34,712 bases of DNA from JALCLA01 sp965653565 (GTDB taxonomy: Bacteria; Pseudomonadota; Gammaproteobacteria; Xanthomonadales; Xanthomonadaceae): NCBI GenBank assembly GCA_965653565.1, contig CBFHAI010000046.1, forward strand, positions 1 through 34,712, in the 5' to 3' direction. Shown here piece by piece: positions 15,596 through 23,752 of this stretch. The notes under the pieces are model-generated. The model saw only the letters and a list, made by a program, of their open reading frames with translations, searched no databases and had not been told where the DNA came from. A program made the position numbers and the translations under genes. How positions within the stretch are numbered: the stretch's first letter is position 1; each line of letters starts with the position of its first letter.

Positions 15596-16097
15596 GCGCT
15601 TCGCGCATCATCGGCGGAAATTCTATCGGCGAACCGGCCACCGGCGTGATCGTGGCGAGCGAATGGCCCTGCTCTCCGAGGTATTCGAGCCACTTGTTGA
15701 GGAAGGCGTTGATCTGCAGGCGGTAGCCCAGCACGCTGCGCGGGCTGGCGTCGAGGCCCATGGTGTCCTGCCAGCGGCGGCCGACATAGCAATGCGTCGC
15801 TTCCACCTGCCGCGCATCGCGGTACAGGCGCACGAAAGCGGAAGGATCGGGCTGGCCGGTGACCGGGTCGGCCATGTCGTAGGTCAGGCGCAGTTCGATC
15901 GTGTAGGGGTGGCGCTCGATGATGTCCAGGCGCACGTCCAGGCCATCGCCGACACTCGAGCGGAAGCACGATCCCTGCAGCTTTTCCGGCGCGAACATGC
16001 GCTTGAGGCGCAGGTAATTCTCGCTGTAAAGGCCCATCAGATAGCCGAAGCGGTTCGGCCGGTACAAGCGTGGCGTCGAGAGCGCGAGTGGCGTCAT
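15576..16097 (-). CDS. DUF1249 family protein (YqiB-like)
   Basis: A 173-residue cytoplasmic protein with no signal peptide. It matches the DUF1249 pattern: an N-terminal region YSENYLRLKRMF, a middle strand region (YTIELRLTYDM), VRLYRDARQVEATHCYVGRR, and near the end the conserved LQINAFLNKWLEYLGEQGHS, the counterpart of QINQFLADWLRYCL in E. coli YqiB. The biochemical role of the family is unknown. The gene lies 64 bases downstream of ppsR on the same strand, and its 3' end contains the tRNA promoter. Confidence 0.85.
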   Translation of the reverse strand: MTPLALSTPRLYRPNRFGYLMGLYSENYLRLKRMFAPEKLQGSCFRSSVGDGLDVRLDIIERHPYTIELRLTYDMADPVTGQPDPSAFVRLYRDARQVEATHCYVGRRWQDTMGLDASPRSVLGYRLQINAFLNKWLEYLGEQGHSLATITPVAGSPIEFPPMMREALDARCG

Positions 16098-16161
16098 GGT
16101 TCGATCATAGCACCCGGTTGCGGCGCGTCATGTGCGCCGGTTCGAGCCCTTTTTACAAGGC

Positions 16162-16983
16162 TCAGAACATGTGTTTGTGAATGCCCAGCGCCGACAGCAC
16201 CTTGCTGGCGATTTCTTCGATGGACGTGTGCGTGGTGCTGAGCGACGGGATGTTCTCCTGCCGGAACAGCGCCTCGGCGGCGGCGACTTCGATGCGGCAT
16301 TGTTCGAGCGTGGCGTAGCGGCTGTTCGGTCGGCGCGCCTGGCGCACCTGTTGCAGGCGGATCGGGTCGATCGTCAGGCCGTAGAGCTTGCGCCGGTGCG
16401 GCCGCAGGCGCTTGGGCAGCTCGCGGCCTTCGAGGTCGTCGTCGGTCAGCGGGTAATTGGCGGCGCGCACGCCGAAATGCAAGGCCAGATAGAGGCAGGT
16501 CGGGGTCTTGCCGGAGCGCGATACGCCGACCAGGATGACGTCGGCATCGTCGTAGTTCAGGTCCACGCCGTCGTCGTGCGAGAGCGCGTAGTTGGTGGCG
16601 TTGATGCGGGCTTCGTACTCGGCGAAATCGACCAGGCCGTGGGCGTGGCCCACCTTCGACTGCCGCGGCATGCCCAGTTCGGCCTCCAGCGGCCCGATGA
16701 AGGGCGCGAACACATCCATCATCAGCGCGCCGCATTCGGCCAGGATCGAGCTCAGGGCGCCGTCCACCACGGTGTTGACCACGATCGGCCGCGTGCCGGT
16801 GCGCACGCCGGCCTCGCGGATGCGCTCGACCGCGTGCAGCGCCTTCTCCGGCGTGTCGACGAAGGGGATGCGCTGGGTGTCGAAGGCCACGCCGCCGAAC
16901 TGCGTGAGCACGCTGTGGCCAATGGTTTCGGCGGTGATGCCGGTGCCGTCGGAAACATAGAAAACCGGGCGACGTGCGCTCAT
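16162..16983 (-). CDS. ppsR: PEP synthase regulatory kinase/pyrophosphorylase PpsR
   Basis: A 273-residue DUF299 protein. It inactivates PEP synthase by ADP-dependent phosphorylation of a threonine and reactivates it by phosphate-dependent removal of that group. The opening RRPVFYVSDGTGITAETIGH is diagnostic, and the P-loop-like GVSRSGKTPTCLYLAL lies near residue 150. The ATG at 16983 is chosen; a longer reading to 17376 would run over ppsA and lacks family similarity. It is divergent from ppsA with 163 bases between the starts, the usual arrangement for this pair. The length agrees with the family (about 270-280 residues). Confidence 0.95.
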   Translation of the reverse strand: MSARRPVFYVSDGTGITAETIGHSVLTQFGGVAFDTQRIPFVDTPEKALHAVERIREAGVRTGTRPIVVNTVVDGALSSILAECGALMMDVFAPFIGPLEAELGMPRQSKVGHAHGLVDFAEYEARINATNYALSHDDGVDLNYDDADVILVGVSRSGKTPTCLYLALHFGVRAANYPLTDDDLEGRELPKRLRPHRRKLYGLTIDPIRLQQVRQARRPNSRYATLEQCRIEVAAAEALFRQENIPSLSTTHTSIEEIASKVLSALGIHKHMF

Positions 16984-17064
16984 GCGAGTCCTCTGCACTG
17001 GATGCCCGCAGTGTAGAACATGCCCGCAGCGGCCGGACGAACGCGATTTTGCCGGCCATCGCGC

Positions 17065-17093
17065 TTGTAACGCTTTCGCCCCGCCCGCAAAAT
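17065..17093 (+). promoter_or_regulatory. Possible ppsA promoter
   Basis: TTGTAA (17065-17070) and CAAAAT (17088-17093) are 17 bases apart, each 4 of 6 to the sigma-70 consensus, in the ppsR-ppsA intergenic region. The A/T-rich CAAAATATTG stands out in GC-rich surroundings. Support is modest. Confidence 0.35.
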
Positions 17094-17146
17094 ATTGCGC
17101 TGCGTCAAATCCTTCCCGCCGCCCTGCCCGCCCCCTGGAGTGTCGC

Positions 17147-19525
17147 TTGACCGCCCATGTGCTTTGGCTGCAAGAACTGCGTTTGTCCGACCTGGCCCAG
17201 GTGGGTGGCAAGAATTCCTCGCTCGGCGAGATGATCGGCAATCTGGCGCGTCTGGGCGTCTCGGTGCCCGGCGGTTTTGCGACCACGGCCGATGCCTTCC
17301 GCGAATTCATCGCGCACAACAATCTGTCGCAGCGCATCTTCGATCGGCTGGCGAAGCTCGACGTGGAAGACGTCAACGCGCTGGTGCTGGCCGGCGGCGA
17401 AATCCGCGGCTGGGTGATCGAGGCGCCGCTGCAGCCCTCGCTCGATACCTCGATCCGCGAGGCTTACCGCAAGATGTGCGCCGAGGCGGGCGCAAAGGAT
17501 ATTTCGGTCGCCGTGCGCTCGTCGGCCACCGCCGAAGACCTGCCCGATGCCAGCTTCGCCGGCCAGCAGGAAACTTTCCTCAACGTCACCGGCGAAGACG
17601 ACGTGGTGCGCAAGGTGAAGGAAGTCTTCGCCTCGCTCTACAACGACCGCGCCATCGCCTATCGCGTGCATCACGGCTTCAAGCACGAAGACGTGTTCCT
17701 GTCCGCCGGCATCCAGCAGATGGTGCGTTCGGATATCGGCGCGTCCGGCGTGCTTTTCACGCTCGATACCGAATCGGGTTTCCGCGACGTGGTGTTCGTC
17801 ACCTCGAGTTATGGCCTGGGCGAGAACGTCGTGCAGGGTGCGGTCAATCCGGACGAGTTCTACGTCTACAAACCGACGCTGCGGCAGGGCAAGCCGGCGA
17901 TCCTGCGCCGCACGCTCGGCTCCAAGCAGATCCGCATGGTGTACTCGGCCGCGCCCGGCGAGCGCGTGCGCAACGAAGACACGCCGGCCGACCTGCGCCG
18001 CAAGTTTTCGATCACCGATGCCGATGTCGAAGAATTGTCGCGCCAGGCGCTGACGATCGAACAGCACTACGGCCGCCCGATGGATATCGAGTGGGCCAAG
18101 GACGGGCACACCGGCAAGCTCTACATCGTGCAGGCGCGGCCGGAAACGGTGAAATCGCGTGCGCGCACCACGCAGATCGAGCGCTATCACCTGGCTTCGC
18201 GCGGCGAGCTGCTGAGCGAAGGCCGCGCCATCGGCCAGAAGATCGGCACCGGTGTCGCGCGCGTCGTGCGCAGCCTGGCCGAGATGAGCAAATTCCAGGC
18301 CGGCGACGTGCTCGTCGCCGACATGACCGATCCCGATTGGGAGCCGATCATGAAGCGCGCCGCGGCGATCGTCACCAACCGCGGCGGACGCACCTGCCAC
18401 GCCGCCATCATCGCGCGCGAACTGGGCGTGCCGGCCGTGGTCGGCACTGGCGATGCGATGCGCAACGTGCCCGACGGCACGGTCGTGACGGTGAGCTGTG
18501 CGGAAGGCGATACCGGCTATATCTACGAGGGCAAGCTCGATTTCGAGGTGATCACCACCGACCTCGAAAACATGCCGCCGGCGCCGCTGAAAATCATGAT
18601 GAACGTCGGCAACCCGGAGCGCGCGTTCGACTTCGCGCAGTTGCCGCATCAGGGCATCGGCCTGGCGCGTCTGGAATTCGTGATTGCGCGGCAGATCGGC
18701 GTGCATCCACGCGCACTGCTCGAATACGACAAGCAGCCGGCCGACATCAAGGCGAAGATCGACGAGGTGATGGCCGGTTATGCCGATCCGGTGAGCTTCT
18801 ACGTCGACCGTCTTGCGGAAGGCATTTCAACGCTGACCGCCGCCTTCGCGCCGCATGCGGTGATCGTGCGGCTGTCGGATTTCAAATCGAACGAATACGC
18901 CAACCTGATCGCCGGCACGCAGTACGAACCGCACGAAGAGAATCCGATGATCGGCTTCCGCGGCGCCAGCCGCTACGTGCATCCGAGCTTCAAGGATTGC
19001 TTCGCGCTCGAATGCCGCGCCGTGCGCAAGGTGCGCAACGAGATGGGCCTGACCAATTGCTGGGTGATGATCCCGTTCGTGCGCACCGTCGGCGAAGCAC
19101 GCGACGTGATCGCGACACTGGCCGAGAACGGCCTGGTGCGCGGCGAGAACGGCCTGAAGCTGATCATGATGTGCGAAGTGCCGTCGAACGCCTTGCTGGC
19201 CGACGAATTCCTCGAACTGTTCGATGGCTTCTCGATCGGTTCGAACGATCTGACGCAGCTCACGCTGGGCCTGGACCGCGACTCGGGCATCGTCGCCCAC
19301 CTGTTCGACGAACGCGACGCGGCGGTGAAGAAACTGCTGTCGATGGCGATCTCGGCGGCGCGCGCGAAAGGCAAATACATCGGCATCTGCGGCCAAGGCC
19401 CGAGCGATCATCCCGACCTGGCCGAGTGGCTGATGCAGCAAGGCATCGAGTCGGTGTCGCTCAATCCCGATACGGTGGTTGATACGTGGCTGCGGTTGGC
19501 GAAGTTGAAGGCGCGCGGAGGCTGA
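17147..19525 (+). CDS. ppsA: Phosphoenolpyruvate synthase
   Basis: Converts pyruvate, ATP and water to phosphoenolpyruvate, AMP and phosphate, the entry to gluconeogenesis from pyruvate. The TTG at 17147 is chosen, with GGAG 7 bases upstream. It gives 792 residues, the same length as E. coli PpsA, whereas the longer open frame to 16982 would overlap ppsR. The N-terminal ATP-grasp domain has VGGKNSSLGEM and VAVRSSATAEDLPDASFAGQ. The swivelling phosphohistidine domain has GGRTCHAAIIARELGVPAVV with His about 418. The C-terminal TIM barrel has GFRGASRY, SIGSNDLTQL and the catalytic cysteine in GICGQGPSDHP. PpsR, encoded divergently, should modify the threonine just before the active histidine (RTCH). 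Confidence 0.97.
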   Translation: MTAHVLWLQELRLSDLAQVGGKNSSLGEMIGNLARLGVSVPGGFATTADAFREFIAHNNLSQRIFDRLAKLDVEDVNALVLAGGEIRGWVIEAPLQPSLDTSIREAYRKMCAEAGAKDISVAVRSSATAEDLPDASFAGQQETFLNVTGEDDVVRKVKEVFASLYNDRAIAYRVHHGFKHEDVFLSAGIQQMVRSDIGASGVLFTLDTESGFRDVVFVTSSYGLGENVVQGAVNPDEFYVYKPTLRQGKPAILRRTLGSKQIRMVYSAAPGERVRNEDTPADLRRKFSITDADVEELSRQALTIEQHYGRPMDIEWAKDGHTGKLYIVQARPETVKSRARTTQIERYHLASRGELLSEGRAIGQKIGTGVARVVRSLAEMSKFQAGDVLVADMTDPDWEPIMKRAAAIVTNRGGRTCHAAIIARELGVPAVVGTGDAMRNVPDGTVVTVSCAEGDTGYIYEGKLDFEVITTDLENMPPAPLKIMMNVGNPERAFDFAQLPHQGIGLARLEFVIARQIGVHPRALLEYDKQPADIKAKIDEVMAGYADPVSFYVDRLAEGISTLTAAFAPHAVIVRLSDFKSNEYANLIAGTQYEPHEENPMIGFRGASRYVHPSFKDCFALECRAVRKVRNEMGLTNCWVMIPFVRTVGEARDVIATLAENGLVRGENGLKLIMMCEVPSNALLADEFLELFDGFSIGSNDLTQLTLGLDRDSGIVAHLFDERDAAVKKLLSMAISAARAKGKYIGICGQGPSDHPDLAEWLMQQGIESVSLNPDTVVDTWLRLAKLKARGG

Positions 19526-19537
19526 GCCGCTCTGGTC

Positions 19538-19618
19538 GCGCGCGGGAATCGGGAATCGGGAATAGATCAAGAGCCCGCGCCGCTCTGCTCTTCTCCCGAT
19601 TCCCGATTCCCCGCGCGC
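19538..19618. terminator. Long GGGAATC palindrome between ppsA and the cyclase gene
   Basis: The left arm (19538-19561) contains GGGAATCGGGAATCGGGA, and the right arm (19594-19618) is its complement with one extra base, including the GCGCGC outer part. An inner pair, AAGAGC/GCTCTT, lies at 19569-19574 and 19587-19592. The element begins 12 bases after the ppsA stop and touches the stop codon of the convergent gene, so it probably serves as a shared terminator. It has the look of an interspersed repeat. Confidence 0.75.
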
Positions 19619-22600
19619 TAACCAACAACCCGATTGCGCCCAGTCCGCTTAGCGTCATACAAATTCGCATCCGCCCGGCCGATCAATTTCTCGTAGTGGC
19701 TGATGCCGGTCATGTCGGCGACGCCGAGGCTGACGTTGAGGCGGTAGCCCGGCGCGAAGGCGGCGCAGTCGAGTTCTTCCACGGCGGTGCGCAGGCGTTC
19801 GCAGACGCGGCGCGCTTCTTCCAGTGGCGTGTCGGGGAACAACAGCGCGAACTCCTCGCCGCCCCAGCGCGCCAGCACATCCATCGAGCGGCAGGTGGCG
19901 CGCATCACTTGCGCCATCGCTAGCAGGGCGGCGTCGCCGGCGGCGTGCGAGTGTTCGTCGTTGATGCGTTTGAAGTGATCGAGGTCGGCCAGCGCCACGC
20001 ATAGCGGGCGGCCGGTGCGTTGCGCGCGGGCGAATTCGCGCGCCAGGGTTTCGTCGAAGGAGCGGCGATTGGCCAGGCCGGTCAGCGGGTCTTCGCGGGC
20101 CTGGCGTTCGAAGGCTTCCGATTGCAGCCGCAGGCGTTCGAGCAGCGCCGATTTTTCCTTGTCGGCGGCGGTCAGGCGTTCGGTCTGTGCGCGCAGGTCG
20201 GCGGTGCGGCTATCGACCAGTTCGCGCAGTCGCACCTGCGCCAGTTCGAGCCGGTGAATGCGCCAGCGATACAGCGCGTACAGCAACACCAGCGCCACCG
20301 CGCCGAGCAGCAGCCAGAATTCCCGGCGCTGCACCAGGCGCGGCTCGATGTGCAGTGCGACGCGCGCCTCTTGCTGGCTCCACGCGCCCTCGCCGTTCGC
20401 GGCCGCCACGCGGAACAGGTAGTCGCCCGGCGCCAGATTGGTGAATTGCGCGAAGCGCAGGGTGCCGCGTTCTACCCATTCCCGGTCGAAACCTTCGAGC
20501 CGATAGCGATAGCGCATCTTCTGCGGCATCAGATAACTGAGCCCGGCAAAATGCAGTTCGATGCGGCGCGTGCCCGGCGGCAGATCGACGCGCGGCTGCA
20601 GCATTACGCTGCGATCGTCGACCCGCAGTTCCTCGATCACCACCGGCGGCGGCTGGCGTACCAGATCGGCGAGCTTGCGCGGGTCGGTCATCGCCAGGCC
20701 CATCGAGGTGCCGAACCACAGGCGGCCATCGTCGGTGCGCGCGACCACCGGGCCGGAGCCGCCGTTGCATTGCGCACTGGCCATGCCGTCGGCTTCGCCG
20801 TAGGTTTCGAACACCGCCTGCGCCTGGCGGCCGTCGGCCACCGCTTCGAGATCGTCGCGCGCGGCGCGCAGGATGCCGCGATTCGAAGTCACCCAGAAAT
20901 TGCCGAAGGCATCGTCGACGATCTGGAACACGGTGTCGTGCGGCAAACCCTGGCGGCGGCCGACGTGGCGGCTTTCGCCATCGCGAAACCGCACCAGCCC
21001 GCGATCGGTGGCGAGCCACAGATCGCCCCGCGCGGTTTCGTGGAAGCCGAAGACGTCCTGCGCATCGTCGTGCGCCTTGAGGCTGTGCGCGATCACCTGC
21101 TCGCCGCGGATTTCCGCCAGGCCGTTGGCGGTGCCGGCCCAGATGCGGCCCTGTTTGTCTTCGTGCAACGCGATGATGAAATCGCGCGGCAGGCCGTCGG
21201 CGACGGTGAAGTTGCGCAGGCCGCTGGCATCGCGTCGCGTCAAGCCGCGCGTGGTGCCGATCCACAGCGTGCCGTTGCGCGTTTCGAGCAGCGCGCGGAT
21301 CTGATTGCCGGCCAGCCCGTCGTCCGAGGTCAGGCTTTCGAGCACGCCGTCGCGCCAGCGCACCAGGCCGTTGCTGTAGGTGCCGATCCACAGTGAACCG
21401 TCGCCGCTCGGTGCCAGGCTCAGCACCGAATCGCCCGGCAAACCGTCGGCGCGCGTCAGCGAGGTGATGTCGCCGTCGCGCATCTTCGCCAGGCCGTGGC
21501 TGGTGCCGACCCACAGGATGCCGGCGTCGTCCTGCACCACGCTGCGCACATAGGCATCCGGCAAGCCGTGCTCAGTGGTGAGCGTGGTGAACGGCGCGTC
21601 GCGCAGTCGCATCAGGCCGGCATTGGTGCCGATCCACAAACTGCCTTCGCGATCCTGGAACAACGCCGACACGCGATCGTTCGGCAAGCCGCGCCGGCTG
21701 CTCAATTGTTCGACGCCGTGCTGGCTGCGGCGGAACAGACCACCGTTGACGGTGCCCAGCCAGACGGAACCGTCGCGATCGGGCAGGACGCGGATGACGT
21801 TGTCGCGCGGCAAGGCCGGATCGAGGATCTCGAAACGTTCGCCGACGCGGTGGTAGAGACCTTTCTCGGTGCCGACGAAGAGATTGCCGAGGCTGTCGGC
21901 GGCGACGCTGAACACCTGACCGTCGGGCAGCCCGCGGTCGGCGCCGTAGCGATCGAACCCGGTGCCGTTGAAACGGATCAGACCGTCCGCGGTGGCGGCC
22001 CAGATCGCGCCTTGCGCATCTTCCGCAAAGCCGTAAAGCACTTCGCTGGAAAGGCCCTGCGGCTGCCCGAAATGGACGATGCGGCCGTCGCTGTCGAGGC
22101 GATCGACGCCGGCGCTTTCGGTCGCGATCCACAGGCGGCCCTGGCGGTCTTCGTGCAGGTCCATGATCTCGTCCTGCGCCAGTCCATCGGCCTGCGTGAA
22201 GGTTGTCCACTGGCCGTCGCGATAGCGCGTGACGCCGCCGCGCGAGGTGCCCAGCCAGAGCGTGCCACCCGCCCCGAGGCGCAAGGCGCGCACGCCGTTG
22301 TCGCGCAATTCGGGCACCGTGCCGCGATCGAAAATGCGGAATTCGCGGCCGTTGTAGCGCGCCACGCCTTCCCAGGTGGCGAACCACAGATAACCGTCGG
22401 GCGTCTGCGTGACGTTGTGCACGAGGTTGTGCGGCAGGCCGTCGCGCGTGGTCCAGGTTTCCTTGAAATAGTCGTCGATCGGCTTGGTCGTATCGGCCGC
22501 CGCGCTGACCTGGAACACGCTGACCTGGAAATAGCAAATCGCGAGCAAAACCACGGCCAGCCACCGTGCCGGCGACGGCGGCGCGGTTCTCGTTCGGCGC

Positions 22601-22620
22601 TCAATCGCAGGTCCCCTCAC
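19618..22620 (-). CDS. Membrane diguanylate cyclase with two-component-type propeller sensor
   Basis: A 1000-residue protein. A signal or anchor segment (about 18-42) is followed by roughly 14 Reg_prop repeats (pattern DGLP...LWIGT-x-GL), enough for two seven-bladed periplasmic propellers. Then come a Y_Y_Y domain (RYRLEGFDREW), one membrane helix (WLLLGAVALVLLYALY), a coiled coil and a GGDEF domain near the C-terminus. The signature is GGEEF, with an RSMD inhibition site five residues before it, so it should make c-di-GMP and be product-inhibited. No kinase, receiver or EAL domain is present. The GTG at 22620 is the start, with GAGGA somewhat far upstream. It follows orn by 32 bases. The ligand of the propeller is unknown. 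Confidence 0.92.
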   Translation of the reverse strand: MRGPAIERRTRTAPPSPARWLAVVLLAICYFQVSVFQVSAAADTTKPIDDYFKETWTTRDGLPHNLVHNVTQTPDGYLWFATWEGVARYNGREFRIFDRGTVPELRDNGVRALRLGAGGTLWLGTSRGGVTRYRDGQWTTFTQADGLAQDEIMDLHEDRQGRLWIATESAGVDRLDSDGRIVHFGQPQGLSSEVLYGFAEDAQGAIWAATADGLIRFNGTGFDRYGADRGLPDGQVFSVAADSLGNLFVGTEKGLYHRVGERFEILDPALPRDNVIRVLPDRDGSVWLGTVNGGLFRRSQHGVEQLSSRRGLPNDRVSALFQDREGSLWIGTNAGLMRLRDAPFTTLTTEHGLPDAYVRSVVQDDAGILWVGTSHGLAKMRDGDITSLTRADGLPGDSVLSLAPSGDGSLWIGTYSNGLVRWRDGVLESLTSDDGLAGNQIRALLETRNGTLWIGTTRGLTRRDASGLRNFTVADGLPRDFIIALHEDKQGRIWAGTANGLAEIRGEQVIAHSLKAHDDAQDVFGFHETARGDLWLATDRGLVRFRDGESRHVGRRQGLPHDTVFQIVDDAFGNFWVTSNRGILRAARDDLEAVADGRQAQAVFETYGEADGMASAQCNGGSGPVVARTDDGRLWFGTSMGLAMTDPRKLADLVRQPPPVVIEELRVDDRSVMLQPRVDLPPGTRRIELHFAGLSYLMPQKMRYRYRLEGFDREWVERGTLRFAQFTNLAPGDYLFRVAAANGEGAWSQQEARVALHIEPRLVQRREFWLLLGAVALVLLYALYRWRIHRLELAQVRLRELVDSRTADLRAQTERLTAADKEKSALLERLRLQSEAFERQAREDPLTGLANRRSFDETLAREFARAQRTGRPLCVALADLDHFKRINDEHSHAAGDAALLAMAQVMRATCRSMDVLARWGGEEFALLFPDTPLEEARRVCERLRTAVEELDCAAFAPGYRLNVSLGVADMTGISHYEKLIGRADANLYDAKRTGRNRVVG

Positions 22621-22652
22621 CGGCGATGCTGTCCTCGGGTTGTGAGTGGCGG

Positions 22653-23228
22653 TCAGGTGCCGGGGTTGCCGCCCAGCACCCCCATGAAACGGCGGTAATA
22701 GCGCAATTCGTCGACCGACTCGCGGATGTCGGACAAGGCGGTGTGCGCCGATGTCTTGGTCAGACCTTTCGACACTTCCGGCGCCCAGCGCCGCGCCAGT
22801 TCCTTCAGTGTCGAAACGTCGAGATTGCGATAGTGGAAATAGCGTTCCAGACGCGGCATGCAGCGCGCCAGGAAGCGGCGATCCTGGCAGATCGAATTGC
22901 CACAGATCGGCGATTTGCCGGGCGGCACCCAGGCCGCGAGGAAATCCACCGTCAGCGATTCGGCCACGCCCATCTCGTAAGTGGAGTCGAGCACGCGCTG
23001 CCAGAGGCCGGATTTCGCGTGCTGGTTGCGGTTCCAGTCGTCCATCGCCTGCAGGCGTTCGAGCGGATGGCGGATCGCGAGCTCCGGGCCCTCGGCCAGG
23101 ATGTTGAGGTTGCGGTCGGTGACCAGCGTGGCGATCTCGAGGATCGAATCGGTGGACGGATCGAGCCCGGTCATCTCCAGGTCGATCCAGATCAGGTGAC
23201 TTTCGTCGAGCAGGGCGGGCGGCGTCAT
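22653..23228 (-). CDS. orn: Oligoribonuclease
   Basis: A 191-residue 3'-to-5' exoribonuclease of the DEDDh type that degrades very short RNAs, including pGpG, the linear product of c-di-GMP hydrolysis. Motifs: WIDLEMTGLD near the N-terminus, CGNSICQDRRFL in the middle, and TSAHTALSDIRES with the catalytic histidine and aspartate. The length fits the family (about 180-190). It lies 10 bases after tadA and 32 bases before the diguanylate cyclase gene, all on the same strand, so it probably shares their transcript. Confidence 0.97.
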   Translation of the reverse strand: MTPPALLDESHLIWIDLEMTGLDPSTDSILEIATLVTDRNLNILAEGPELAIRHPLERLQAMDDWNRNQHAKSGLWQRVLDSTYEMGVAESLTVDFLAAWVPPGKSPICGNSICQDRRFLARCMPRLERYFHYRNLDVSTLKELARRWAPEVSKGLTKTSAHTALSDIRESVDELRYYRRFMGVLGGNPGT

Positions 23229-23238
23229 GGCCCAGAGT

Positions 23239-23742
23239 TTAACCGCGTTCGGGCAGCCCGCGTTTGCGCCGGAAATAGTTCGTCAACCGCCGCCCGGCCT
23301 CCTCGCCGAGCACCCCGCCGACGATCTCGACGCGATGGTTGTGGCGCTCCGATCCAAGCAGGTCGAAGACACTGCCCGCCGCCCCGGTTTTGGGGTCGCA
23401 AGCGCCGAAAACCACGCGCTTCACCCGCGCATGCACGAGCGCCATCGCGCACATCGCACACGGCTCGAGCGTCACGTACAACGTGGTGCCGATGAGCCGG
23501 TGATTGCCGAGCTTCCGCCCCGCCTCGCGCAGCGCGACGATCTCGGCATGCGCGCTCGGATCGGACTCGGCAATATTGCGGTTCGACCCTTCGGCCAGCA
23601 GTTCGCCATCGGCGCCGACCAGCACGGCGCCGACCGGGATTTCGTCGTCGTCGCGCTCGGCGCGTTCGGCGAGCGCGAGGGCGTGCTGCATCCAGCGCTG
23701 GTCGATGCCGAGTTGCAGTTCGGCGGCCGGGTCGATGTTCAC
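23239..23742 (-). CDS. tadA: tRNA-specific adenosine deaminase
   Basis: A 167-residue zinc deaminase that converts A34 to inosine in tRNA-Arg(ACG), an essential decoding step. The zinc and proton-shuttle motif is HAEIVALREAG, and the second motif is EPCAMCAMALVHARVKRVVF. DPKTGAAGS and the C-terminal basic region (NYFRRKRGLPERG) agree with bacterial TadA. It lies 10 bases after guaA and 10 bases before orn, a tightly packed unit. Confidence 0.96.
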   Translation of the reverse strand: MNIDPAAELQLGIDQRWMQHALALAERAERDDDEIPVGAVLVGADGELLAEGSNRNIAESDPSAHAEIVALREAGRKLGNHRLIGTTLYVTLEPCAMCAMALVHARVKRVVFGACDPKTGAAGSVFDLLGSERHNHRVEIVGGVLGEEAGRRLTNYFRRKRGLPERG

Positions 23743-23752
23743 GGCGTGCAGA

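Noticed and set aside
16982..17146. N-terminal extension of PEP synthase
   Set aside because: Starting at the TTG at 17147 gives the standard 792 residues with a good ribosome binding site; the extension overlaps ppsR.
16984..17376. N-terminal extension of PpsR
   Set aside because: It would overlap ppsA, and PpsR family similarity starts at the ATG at 16983.
20020..21396. Long plus-strand open frames opposite the diguanylate cyclase
   Set aside because: The minus strand encodes clear Reg_prop repeats and a GGDEF domain; the plus-strand peptide is low-complexity and matches nothing.
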